Positions 9,610-20,364 of a DNA stretch of 64,000 bases are shown piece by piece. This DNA is from Apodospora peruviana (Eukaryota > Ascomycota > Sordariomycetes > Sordariales > Lasiosphaeriaceae), in assembly GCA_033439685.1 (NCBI GenBank), contig JAUEDM010000003.1, positions 216,001 to 280,000 on the forward strand, in the 5' to 3' direction. The position numbers and the translations under genes were made by a program. How positions within the stretch are numbered: the stretch's first letter is position 1; each line of letters starts with the position of its first letter. The notes under the pieces are model-generated. The model was not told the origin of the DNA and made no database searches. It was given only the letters and a program-made list of their open reading frames with translations.

Positions 9610-12383
9610 ATGACCCAAGGCGCGGAGTTTGTGGCCACTGCCGACCTGAGCCCTCTCTCGCCTTTACCTATCCATATTGATAAGTCCTCGCCAGCCCTGG
9701 TCCCAAAGCTTCAGGACCACGCCGCTGTCCTTGACGTAGCCGTCCCCGAACCCTCCGCCATACAACCGTCCACTCCAAGTTCCGCCGTCATGGAGTCCAA
9801 ACAGGACGCACCTGAGATCTCCGATACAATAGTAGTGGGCGGTGATTACTCTGATGAGTCCCCAGAAGAAAGCGATGACAGCTTGGATGCTTATGGCGAG
9901 GACGATGAGGGACAGGAGCAGAAAAACGACCCGGAATCTGGCAACGATGACTATGCCATGACCTTTGACTCGCCCGCAGCAGGTCAGGGGCAAGATCAGG
10001 ATCAGAGTGAGGCTGACCAGGCTCAGTCAGATGTATCAAGGGACTCAGAATCCATGAATAGTTCATCCACACCTGCCACACCTGCCCCTATGAAGAGCCA
10101 GTCTCCCGTTGCACCTACGTCTATCCTTCCATCCGCCCCGGGCACACCGCCCGCCACCGGCTCGTTTCAGGGCCCTCCAGCGCCGTCTGATGAACTATCT
10201 GTCTCCGTCTCCGTCCCTGTCTCCGAGAGCCCATCCGAGTCTCCGGCTGCCCTGCCGAACGCCAGCCCATCTCCCACGCCTGCCACTGCGTCTGCCACAA
10301 CGGCACCAGAGGGACTGGTAGATGCAAGCGGCTCTGCTCCTATAACCGTCTCCAGCCACGCTTCTCCTCCTGCTCCCACCGTCGCCGCGGGAAATGAAGA
10401 TGATGGCGGTGTTGATATCATCCAAAAGCTGGTAGACAATATCACTGCTAAAGCCGAAGCCGAAGCCCCAGCCTCGTCCTCGGCATCGCCAATCCAAGCC
10501 ACGCCGCGTACATCTCCAGCTCTTTTGTCCTCACTGAACCTGTCCCATTCTGCCTCTCTCCCTCCCAAACCCGCCGTTTCTCAACAGCCAAGTCATGCCT
10601 CTAGCATTCCCCAACCGCACTCGTTCCAGCCTCGGGCTTCACATGGTATCGCGCCACCCAACACCAACCCCGCCGCGCCACGCGGGTCGTATTTATCTAG
10701 TGGCGCCCCTGGGACCACAAGTGAAGCCATTTCGTCACTCCCTCCGCCGCCACCCACCTCTTTCAATGCCTCTCAGGGCTCACTCCATGGGTTGTCTCCC
10801 ACTTCTCATCACATGCCAGTCTCAGGGGATGCAGTAGCTCGCCAGCGAGAATGGGAGGCCTACGTGGCCGATGAGAAGCGGTACACTGCAGAGGCAAAAT
10901 GGGAGAGGTTCCCAGAAGGCTCTCGCATTTTTATAGGTACATTGACCGCCAATCTGATGGAGAATCTTTGTCAACTGACAATATGAGTAGGCAATTTATC
11001 TAGCGAGCGAGTTTCCAAGCGTGAGGTGTTTGACGTTTTTCACGCATTTGGTCGCCTGGCACAGATTTCCCTGAAGAGCGCCTTTGGTTTTGTTCAGTAC
11101 CATACTACAGAGGAGGGGGCTGTTGCTCTGCATAATGCCCAAGGTATCGAGCTCGGAGGCCGCAAAATACGTAAGTCTTCAGCTTTTACATCTCTCATCA
11201 AGCAACATGTATCTGACAATTTTCAGACCTCGAAGTCTCGAAGAACAAGAAGAAAGACGAGTTTAATCGGTCTCCAGATCGTCGCAACCAACGGACTGGC
11301 CGTGGTGTTGATCGATACGATGGAAGGGACCCAAATTGGCGCCGGGACGATTACCGACCTACCCGTTCTCCCTCTCCCCGGAGAAATGATTTGCGCGGAA
11401 GCCGGGACGGCTTCTATCCCCGAGGCCGCGAGCCTGGGGCGGCATTCGACCGCCGTCGGTCACGGTCGCCGCCTCGGTTCCCCAAACACGAGAGTAAGCC
11501 TTACCGGCGCAGAAGCCCCAGCCCGCCACGCCGTCCGCCAACGGACAGCGATCATCTCGATATCCCGCGGCGGTACGGAAACGACGTTCCGGATGTTCAG
11601 CTTCTCCTTCTTCAAGAGGTCGATCGAGATTTTGTTAGCTGGGTCCAGCGGCCATTTCACGAGAGAGGCCTCCGGACTGATGTTATGTTTGTCAGCCCTC
11701 GCCTTCCGCGCGAGGCCCTCGTGGAACGTCAAGTTCTTGAAGGCGTCCACGCCATCATAGATCTTGACTATGCCGCCCAGATGCAGGGTAGACTCTCTAT
11801 CCAGGTCTTCAGTCGTTCCGGGGGGTCAAATGTTCGATTCGAGTCCTATCAAAACATCGACCCCACTATTGCCGCCGAATTGGTTGTCAGGGAGAAGTCT
11901 CAGTCAGCAGCAGCACAAGTTGCTCAGCCTGCTCGGCCGGTTTACCCTCAAAATAACTATAACCCCACTTACTCTACAGATCCGTCTACCGGATATCCGT
12001 ATCAATACCCACATGCTTCCGCGCCGTCTGCGCAACCACAGCCGGCCGTACCGGCCCCTGATCTTGCTAGCATGGTTGGGCAGCTTGATAACGCCGCACT
12101 TCAGGCACTCCTGTCTACCCTCCAAACCACTCAGGGCGCACCGGCTCACCAAGCCTCACACCCGGTGCTGCTCGGCGGAGCGCCTCAAGCCCCCCAAATC
12201 GATATCAACACCCTCCTCGGCAACTTGCGCAATGTTGCCACGAGTCAACCTGTGCCGATGGCTGGCGCTGCTCCCGGTGTTCCCGGTTATGGTGCTCCAC
12301 AATACATGCCGCCCACTGCTGGGGTTAACAATGCCGCCATGGTTCAGAATATTATGGAGCAGCTGAAGAGAGTTGCCCAATAG
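9610..12383 (+). CDS. NAB3: NAB3-like RNA-binding protein
   Basis: Three exons, 9610-10936, 10991-11170 and 11227-12383, give 887 residues. In yeast Nab3 works with Nrd1 and the helicase Sen1 in early termination and processing of short Pol II transcripts in the nucleus. The order seen is: an acidic Ser/Pro/Ala-rich N-terminal half, a single RRM at about 437-510 with RNP2 IFIGNL, RNP1-like SAFGFVQY and the end block GGRKIHLEVSKN, then an Arg/Ser-Pro-rich stretch with RRRSRSPPR, a conserved globular block VPDVQLLLLQEVDRDFVSW to about residue 730, and a Gln/Pro/Ala-rich tail. The RRM is split by both introns (54 and 56 nt), and only the stated joints keep its frame. The RRM reads closest to Nab3 rather than generic RRMs; its RNA target is not tested here. 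The start is the first ATG of a long open frame. Confidence 0.82.
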
Positions 12384-12824
12384 CATAGTGCTTCTGTACT
12401 GTTGAATTCAGAATCAGCGTGAAATGAAAAATCAGTCGAGATAAACAGAACTCTTTGTAATACTGCGTGATGATTGCTTGCAATTAGCGACGGGGAGATG
12501 CCAATACATTGCTTATGTGAATACCTCTTATGTGGTTACTAGGTGGCTATCAGACTGTCTGTCTGGGTTTGATACATTTTCCAAGGGAAAAGCTATGGAG
12601 CGGGTCTATTCTATTTCTCCAGTCCCCGTTTTCCCATCCCTCGAAAAAAAGAGTCCAAGGAAAAATAAAGGTATGAGTGCTTGTATATTTGGGCACGGAT
12701 CCTGGTGTACATTGACCAATGGTCTGGAAACAAGATACAATATGATGCACTGTTTTAATTATCGTCACAACGGTCTCCCAGGTATGAACAGGCCGCGATG
12801 ATGCTCGTCGCGGTTTGTGCGCAC
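12384..12824. other. Convergent 3' intergenic region
   Basis: Between the ends of NAB3 and the LETM1-domain gene. Nothing beyond likely 3' UTR sequence is visible. Confidence 0.6.
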
Positions 12825-14033
12825 CTAAATTTCATCCTCGGAAGGCCAGTCCTTCTCCAACCTAGTCATGAGGGACACCATCCTAGCTGCGCTCTCCACG
12901 GAACCGAGGTTATGCCCAAATGTCAGATGTAGCCACCTTGTCAAGACACCCCTCAGCTCCTCCTCGCTACGACCATGTACATCAATGCCCCTGTCAGCGC
13001 AGGCCAGCGGCACCTCGTCTCCCTCTAGGGCCGAGACGCCGCCGGCCTGGAGAAGCATCCTGCTGTCCTCCACCAGAAACTCTAAGCGACTCGATACGCG
13101 GCCCTCGAACTTGGGCATCCAGCCGATCGAGTCCCAGAAAGGGGACGCTAGCCCCAACGACCGGCCCAGATGTTGCGTCGGGTACATAACCTCGTCTGTG
13201 TTCGCTGACTTCTCGTCAATAAGCTTGTTGTTGTACTCGGCAAACGAGCGAGCGCGGCGCGCCTCCTGCTTCTCCCAGAGCCCGGCCACCTGCTTGGGTA
13301 TCCGGCACGTGAGCGGCACGATCTTTGGTAAAGCCAGCGCGATCACGGGCGTGACCTCCCCGCAGATGATAAAAATGAGGGCAAAAAGCGGGAGGCGTCG
13401 GACGTCGTGGAAGAAACGCTGGCGCAGGAGGAGGTGGCTACGGGTGCCAGGCATCGGGATAACTATGTTCTGGGCGGCGGCGGCGGCGGCAGACTTCGTG
13501 GACGGATAGAGCAGACGCCCGTTGGTATATATCTGTATTATTCCGTTTTTGTAGAATTTTAGGTACGCCATGCCGGTTTTGAACGTCTTCTTGAAGAAAC
13601 CCATGTCTGCGGTATCCTCTTGCTTCGGCACCATGAGAGGTGGCGGTCTGGTTGTCGCCGGAGGGTTGGCGGCTTCGGGAGCGAAAACGGACGCCTTCTT
13701 GGATACCAAGGACGTCTGGATTAGATTGTCCTCTTCTTGGTCCGGTATTGTCTCGGACTTGTGTGCTTCGGCTAGCGACTGCGAGGAGTAAAACCTCCTC
13801 GGGGCACTGCTGGACTTCGCGGAGGCTATTAACCACGGTTGCCGGCGGTGTCGGGACTGGACTGTCGACGAGGACACGAAGGCCAGTCGCCGGACCGCAA
13901 AATTCGACGCATGTCCTCCCAAGTCGAGACAAAAGGGCGCGCGCAACGCGCTAATTCGTGTTCCGCAACTCATCGCATTGGCTGGTGTGTTTAAGGAGGT
14001 CGAGATGGGAGCTCGAACGAGACTGTCGAACAC
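12825..14033 (-). CDS. LETM1 domain-containing mitochondrial inner membrane protein
   Basis: An intronless 402-residue protein. LETM1 proteins sit in the mitochondrial inner membrane, where they affect K+/H+ or Ca2+ homeostasis and bind mitochondrial ribosomes. The first 85 residues are rich in Arg and Ser with almost no acidic residues, a typical import signal. FFKKTFKTGMAYLKFYKNG near 146-164 precedes a single membrane segment at about 213-236 containing the GEVTP block characteristic of LETM1, and the C-terminal ribosome-binding-like domain follows (LGRSLGL, LVEDSRMLLQAGGVSAL, GIDVHGRSEEELRGVLTRWL). It is shorter than LETM1/Mdm38 proper and lacks their EF-hand and coiled-coil tail, so it is closer to the short LETM1-domain class (LETMD1-like). 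An internal Met at residue 21 is an alternative start. It is head to head with KRE33, about 320 bp apart. Confidence 0.85.
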   Translation of the reverse strand: MFDSLVRAPISTSLNTPANAMSCGTRISALRAPFCLDLGGHASNFAVRRLAFVSSSTVQSRHRRQPWLIASAKSSSAPRRFYSSQSLAEAHKSETIPDQEEDNLIQTSLVSKKASVFAPEAANPPATTRPPPLMVPKQEDTADMGFFKKTFKTGMAYLKFYKNGIIQIYTNGRLLYPSTKSAAAAAAQNIVIPMPGTRSHLLLRQRFFHDVRRLPLFALIFIICGEVTPVIALALPKIVPLTCRIPKQVAGLWEKQEARRARSFAEYNNKLIDEKSANTDEVMYPTQHLGRSLGLASPFWDSIGWMPKFEGRVSSRLEFLVEDSRMLLQAGGVSALEGDEVPLACADRGIDVHGRSEEELRGVLTRWLHLTFGHNLGSVESAARMVSLMTRLEKDWPSEDEI

Positions 14034-14351
14034 TCGAGACGTGGAGAAAGCTTAAGGTACGGACAGTACGTACTGGTTACCTAGTCTGAAAGTGGGTCCT
14101 CTGTCTGCATTGCCCTATGACGTGCACTACTTCAGTAAGATCCTGTCAGCTGCAGGAGTTTAACTGCAAGTAGCAGTGGGCCTTGAGCACACCGCCCGGC
14201 AGAAATAAATTTAAGCCGATCTTTTTTTGCTGTAATTCTGGGGCCCCTTCAGCGCCTGGTGATGGATGTGAGGTGCCTGCCGTACCTATACAATCACAAC
14301 CCGACAAGGCACTGTAAAGAAGGTCGGCGTCACCTCAAAACAGCCGTCAAA
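14034..14351. other. Short divergent promoter, LETM1-domain gene / KRE33
   Basis: About 318 bp between two start codons on opposite strands, so control elements of a mitochondrial protein gene and a ribosome-biogenesis gene must be shared or adjacent. No TATA box is obvious. Confidence 0.55.
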
Positions 14352-17300
14352 ATGTCACAAAAAACGATGTAAGTGATTCTCCTCATATAGATGCAAGACT
14401 AGTGGATTCAAACGCTTACAGTATTCTCTTACGTCTCATTCAGCGATTCGCGCATCCCGGCGCTGATGCACAATGCCCTCCAGGAGAAGAAGCGAAGCTT
14501 CTTCGTCGTGGTCGGCGATCACTCCAAGGATGCTATTGTTCACCGTAAGTCTCCCGAGCGCCTCCAGATGTGCTGCGAGACGCCTGCTGATATTCGGCCG
14601 CTCAGTGTACCACATCATGTCGCAGATGAACGTGCGGCAGAACAAGTCCGTCCTCTGGGCCTACAAGAACAAGTTGCTCGGATTTACCAGTCACCGGAAG
14701 AAGCGAGAAAACAAGATCAAGAAGGAGATCAAGCGTGGCACACGAGAGGCGAACTCGGAAGATCCGTTCGAGCTCTTCATCTCTCTTCACGATATCCGAT
14801 ACGTCTACTACAAAGAAACGGAAAAGATCTTGGGAAACACTTACGGCATGGTTAGTCGGCTCTTTTCCTCCGCCTGCGCTGCCGGATGAAATTCCTGGGG
14901 TCCCGTGTGCATCTGGGCCCCCGGAAACTGGCGAAGTACTTCGAGCCGGACTCCTAACCATTCAACAGTGTATCTTACAAGACTTCGAAGCCATCAGTCC
15001 CAATATCCTTGCGCGAACGATCGAGACCGTCGAGGGTGGAGGCATGGTAGTCCTTCTGCTCAAGGGAATGAGCAGCTTGAAACAGCTGTACACCTTGTCA
15101 ATGGATGCCCACGCCAGATTCAGAACAGAGGCGCATCAAGACGTTGTTGCGAGATTCAACGAGCGCTTTATCCTATCGCTTGGCAGCTGTGAATCGTGCC
15201 TGGTCATTGATGATGAGCTGAACGTTCTCCCGATATCTGGAGGAAAGAACGTAAAGAAGCTACCTCCCCCAGACGATGACGAACCGGCAAGTGCCGCAAA
15301 ACAGGAGCTAGAGAAGATTAAGGAGTCTCTCCAAGATACCCAGCCGATCGGTTCCCTCGTCCAGTTGGCACGCACAGGCGATCAGGCCAAGGCGTTGCTC
15401 ACTTTCGTCGATGCGATCGCCGAGAAGACATTGCGGAATACGGTTACGTTAACGGCAGCTCGTGGTCGGGGTAAATCGGCAGCTAGTACGTGTCCCCGGA
15501 CTATCCTCTGCCCCTTATTTACTCGTTGGAGTCAGGTACTAACTTGAGACTTTGAACAGTGGGCGTTGCGATAGCAGCCGCTGTGGCTCACGGCTATAGC
15601 AACATCTTCATTACATCACCGTCTCCCGAAAATTTGAAGACGCTGTTTGAGTTTGTCTTTAAGGGGTTTGATGCGCTCGACTACAAAGATCACGCCGACT
15701 ATTCCATCATCCAGTCAACAAATCCCGACTTCAACAAGGCGATCGTGCGTGTGAACATACACAGGAACCATCGTCAAACCATTCAATACTTCCGTCCCCA
15801 AGACAGCCACGTTCTGGGTCAGGCGGAACTGGTCGTCATTGATGAAGCTGCGGCTATTCCACTGCCTGTCGTCAAAAAGTTAATGGGGCCTTACCTGGTG
15901 TTTATGGCATCCACAATTAGCGGATACGAAGGCACTGGACGGTCGCTATCACTCAAACTCATCAAGCAGTTGAGAGAACAGTCCCGACCAGGGGCCAGCA
16001 CGGCTGGGAACGGGGCGATAGAAGTTGACAGATCCAGTGGCAAGGCGACCAAAGAAGCCTCAGTCGGTGGACGGTCACTCAAAGAAATCACCCTCTCGGA
16101 GCCTATTCGTTACAATCAAGGAGATGCAGTTGAAAAATGGCTTAACACTCTTCTCTGTTTGGACGCTACACTGCCCAGGTCAAAACTCGCCACCCAAGGA
16201 TGCCCAGTCAGTACTACTACACATGAGTTTCTATGGCAGAGGTCATGAACTAACCGGAGATTTAGGATCCATCTCAATGCGAACTCCTTCGTGTCAATCG
16301 GGATACACTGTTTTCATTCCACCCAGTGTCCGAGAGATTTCTCCAACAGATGGTAGCACTATACGTTGCTAGTCATTACAAGAACTCACCCAACGATCTG
16401 CAGCTCATGAGCGATGCCCCGGCGCACGAACTCTATGTTTTGACTGGCCCAATCGTCGAAGGCAGACTTCCAGAGCCTCTGTGTGTTATTCAAGTCTCTC
16501 TCGAAGGCAAGATTAGCAGACAGAGCATCCTCAACAGCTTAAACAGGGGCCAACAGCCGGCTGGCGACCTCATTCCATGGCTCATCAGCCAACAGTTCCA
16601 GGATGACGAGTTTGCCTCTCTTTCGGGAGCACGTGTAGTCCGGATAGCAACGAACCCGGATTATGTATCCATGGGATATGGGTCTAGAGCACTTCAGCTG
16701 CTCGTCAATTACTATGAGGGAAAATTCACAAGTCTCGCGGAAGACACGGATGGTGTCGTTCAGAAGACCATTCCTCGGGTGACGGACGCAGAGCTCGCGA
16801 ACGCCAGTCTCTTCGATGAGATTAAGATTCGAGACATGAACGAACTACCACCGCTCTTTGCCAAATTGGCAGAATGCCGGCCAGAGAAGCTTGACTACGT
16901 CGGAGTAAGCTACGGGTTGACCCAGCCTCTGCACAAATTCTGGAAGCGTGCTTCTTTCGCGCCGGTTTACTTGGTACGTGATGCTACCTCCACCATAATA
17001 TGAGTGCTTGCTTCGTCCTAAAAGCCTCTCCCCACTCTGGATGCTCCAAAATACTGACGAGATTAACAGAGGCAAACGGCAAACGATCTCACGGGCGAGC
17101 ACACATGCGTGATGCTGAGACCTCTTAAAGACGGCGGTGACCAAAGCTGGCTTGGGGCCTTTGCAAACGACTTCCATCGCCGCTTCCTCTCTCTAATGTC
17201 ATACAAGTTCCGGGAATTCCCATCGATATTGGCCCTGACGATCGAGGAATCTGCCAACTTGGGTGCACAACTGGATCCTTCTAACCAAACTCCTGAACTG

Positions 17301-18120
17301 GCCAAAAAGGAGCTTGATCGTCTGTTGACGCCTTGGGATCATAAACGACTCGAGTCCTACGCCAGTGGAATACTAGATTACCATGTCGTCCTGGATCTGA
17401 TACCCACCATTGCACATCTTTACTTCACTGGCCGACTAAGGACAGGCATCAAGCTTTCTAATCTCCACCAAGCTATCGTCTTGGCTATCGGGCTGCAACG
17501 CAAGGAAGTGGACCAGATTGCCGCGGAATTGTCTATGCCTCCTTCACAACTCCTCGCAGTCTTCATGAAGATCCTGCGAAAGATAACGACACATCTTGCG
17601 TCACTTGTCTCCGGAGCCATGGAAGCGGAGATGCCTGATGCCAACGCGATTGGCGTCAACCGAGAGAATGCTTCAGGGGCGCATGATGACGAGATCATCG
17701 ACAATAAGTTTGTGCCATTGGAGGCCAACCTAGAAGATGAGCTTGCGGAAGGAGGAGATGAGGCGATGATGGAACTGCGTACAAAGCAAAGAGAGCTCAT
17801 TGACTCTCTACCACTGGACCAGTAAGAGCCCCTACCCTCATTGAACACATGTGGATCACCAGACCCTTGAATGATGAGCTGACCGCGGATGATATAGGTA
17901 CGAGATTGAAGGGGGCACTGCAGAATGGGAAGAGGCGGAGAAACTTGTGCTCAAAGCAGCAAAGGGCGGCAAGGCCAACCCGCTCGTGAGCGTCAAGACG
18001 CAGAAAGCCAAGCGGAAAGCTGAACCTGAAGAGGCAGATCTGAGTGGTAAGGGGCATGGAGGGGACAAAGGGCACTCCAAATCCAAGAAGGCGAAGCGGG
18101 ACAAGAGGAAGTCAAGTTGA
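14352..18120 (+). CDS. KRE33: RNA cytidine acetyltransferase (Kre33/NAT10)
   Basis: Eight exons: 14352-14368, 14444-14544, 14606-14850, 14969-15485, 15560-16206, 16266-16973, 17070-17821 and 17898-18120, coding 1069 residues, the usual length. This nucleolar enzyme uses ATP and acetyl-CoA to make N4-acetylcytidine in 18S rRNA and tRNA and is needed for small-subunit assembly. Signature blocks seen: IDSRIPALMHNALQEKKRSFF at the start, KSVLWAYKNKLLGFTSHRKK, GNTYGMCILQDFEAISPN, the Walker A region ARGRGKSAA near 285, DEAAAIPLPVVKKLMGPY, RIATNPDYVSMGYGSRAL in the GNAT domain, and a Lys-rich C-terminal tail. The first exon has only five full codons, and the protein N-terminus matches the family only with this small exon included. 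The fourth joint makes an ATG codon (SAAMGVAI). Introns are 59-118 nt with GT donors and AG acceptors. Confidence 0.95.
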
Positions 18121-18905
18121 GATGTCTGAGCAGGTAATGATTTTAGTTTGTTGTGCCTGGCGCATGTATTGGATCGCCGATTCCTTGACCTTCTCCCGGC
18201 TAAGGAAACTGAGGATGAGGTTCGAGGGCGGCGTCGGGAGAAGCCGAAGTGGGACAAAGGCTCCGCCTTGTCAGCCTGATCCACAGCGACCCTCGATTTG
18301 CGTGAGTGATCGAGGGGAAATCAAGCCGTGATGTGATTGGTTCAATCGAGGGGGGGCAGCTGAAAGGCGAAAGAAATCATATTAATTGCGGCTGACAAAA
18401 GATGTAACTACAAGCACAACTGTTCTGGATCTGAAGGCGAATAGCAAATATCATCAGACATCTTTTTGTTTTTGGTTGTGTCTGCTGTGAAGCTATCGCG
18501 GAACTCCAAAGCCGCATTTACCTTGACCCTTCACTTATCTTTGACCGAGCACTTTAATAACGCTGGGTGGATGCCACAGGATTGCTATCCCACGCTGCCC
18601 AATTCCTGCGCTCGCGACTACAACTCCAACGCGCGAGAACTCGTCCTGCTGAAACGACAAGCTATCCGACCAGGACGATTCCCTAGCTATTTCCGAGTCC
18701 ACCGACAGTCATCGTCGCAGATAACCGTCGAGAGCCCTGCGCAACCCGCCCAACAATTCCACAATCGAACCTACCGACAGCCGCGACAGCCTCGTCACCC
18801 GACAATTCTTAGTTCCGGGAGACTAAGGTTTTCCAACGGCTGCGCATTGTTAAACCCAAAAACGCCGCTCGAGCCTCTTTTCCGGTCTACAGTCCATCTG
18901 TCATC
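18121..18905 (+). other. Intergenic region and probable CaM kinase leader
   Basis: About 785 bp between two tandem genes. Its right half carries an ATG-initiated upstream reading frame (18571-18909) discussed separately. No other gene is apparent. Confidence 0.5.
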
Positions 18906-18909
18906 ATGA
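18571..18909 (+). other. Candidate upstream ORF overlapping the CaM kinase start codon
   Basis: An open frame of 112 codons begins with ATG at 18571 and ends with TGA at 18907-18909. That stop overlaps the kinase ATG (18906-18908) as ATGA. The predicted peptide is basic and Ser/Pro/Arg/Gln-rich and resembles no family I know. Whether the ATG lies within the mRNA is unknown because the transcription start is not visible. Confidence 0.35.
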
Positions 18910-19406
18910 GTGCGGGTGATCGGCCACAACCACAAATCCAGCCATGTCGCTACAAGGTCGGAAAAACGCTGGGCGCAGGCTCCTACTCGGTGGTCAAGGA
19001 GTGCGTTCACATCGATACCGGCCGCTACTATGCCGCCAAGGTGATCAACAAGAGGTTGATGGCCGGGAGAGAACACATGGTACATTGCTGTCCCCTTCCA
19101 TGGTCTCTGTTGCGCAAGTCAAACAGCAGCTAGCCTGAGCGAGATAAAATCATCTAACACTTTTTTGCCTCTCCTTGCATAGGTCCGAAATGAGATCGCC
19201 GTGCTGAAGAAGGTCTCGATGGGCCACCAGAACATCCTGACGCTGGTTGACTACTTCGAGACCATGAACAACCTGTACCTGGTGACCGACCTCGCGCTCG
19301 GCGGCGAGCTGTTCGACCGCATCTGCCGCAAGGGGTCCTACTACGAGTCCGACGCGGCCGACCTGATCCGCGCGACGCTGTCGGCCGTCGCGTACCTGCA
19401 CGACCA

Positions 19407-19440
<34 letters not shown>

Positions 19441-20364
19441 CTGCTGTTTCGGACGCCCGAGGACAACGCCGACCTGCTGATCGCCGACTTCGGGCTCAGC
19501 CGCATCATGGACGAGGAGCAGTTCCACGTGCTGACGACGACGTGCGGCACGCCGGGCTACATGGCGCCCGAGATCTTCAAGAAGACGGGCCACGGCAAGC
19601 CGGTCGACCTCTGGGCGTTGGGGGTCATTACGTATTTCCTGCTGTGCGGCTACACCCCCTTTGACCGCGACTCGGATTTTGAGGAGATGCAGGCTATCTT
19701 GAACGCCGACTACAGCTTCACGCCGCTCGAGTATTGGAGGGGCGTGTCGGACAACGCCAAGGATTTTATTCGGCGCTGCCTTACGATCGACCCGGCCAAG
19801 CGCATGACGGCGCACGAGGCGCTGCAGCACCCGTTCGTGGCAGGGTGGGCGCTGGCCGCCGCGACTGGTGGCGAGGGCGACAAGGGCCAGAACCTGCTGC
19901 CGACGGTCAAGAAGAACTTCAACGCGCGGCGCACGCTGCACGCGGCTATCGATACCGTGCGCGCTATCAACAAGCTCCGCGAGGGACAGTTTATGAATGG
20001 TGTGCGCAGCCGTGAACCGGTCTCGCAGCGGCGGAATAATGCTCAGCAACAGGCGCCGCAGGTTGATGACGGTGTTGTCACGGCCCAGGGGCAGCTTGGG
20101 CTGGAACCGGGACTGGTGCCGCCGCCGCATAAGGATGACAGTGGTGTCTCGGTTAGCGGTGGTAGTAGCGTTGACAAGGATAGTGGGTACGGCACGCAGC
20201 CGGAGGGCGATTCTGGTGTCGCCGTCGGGGAGGATGTCACTATGGATGATGCGCCTCCTCCCCCGGGTGTGCCGGCAAGTCTGAGGCCGGGCAGCGGGGC
20301 GAATCGGGTGGTGGAGACGAGTAAAGGGCTTTGGAGCGGCGGTGGTGCGGGGAGTCGACGGTGA
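18906..20364 (+). CDS. Calcium/calmodulin-dependent protein kinase I (CaMK1/CmkA type)
   Basis: Two exons, 18906-19079 and 19183-20364, give 451 residues. It is a cytosolic Ser/Thr kinase of the fungal CaMK family. Kinase motifs in order: glycine loop GAGSYSVVK (23-31), ATP-anchoring Lys45 in YYAAKVI, HRDLKPEN, DFGLSR, the activation segment ending GTPGYMAPE, and DLWALGVITYFLLCGYTPF. After the catalytic domain comes a basic amphipathic stretch, RRTLHAAIDTVRAINKLREG, the likely autoinhibitory and calmodulin-binding helix. The last 100 residues are Gly/Ser/Pro/Asp-rich and probably disordered. The CaMKK target Thr would lie in the LTTTCGTPGY segment. The intron (103 nt) falls between GREHM and VRNEI. 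The coding region is very GC-rich, which produces a long antisense open frame that I treat as an artefact. Confidence 0.93.
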
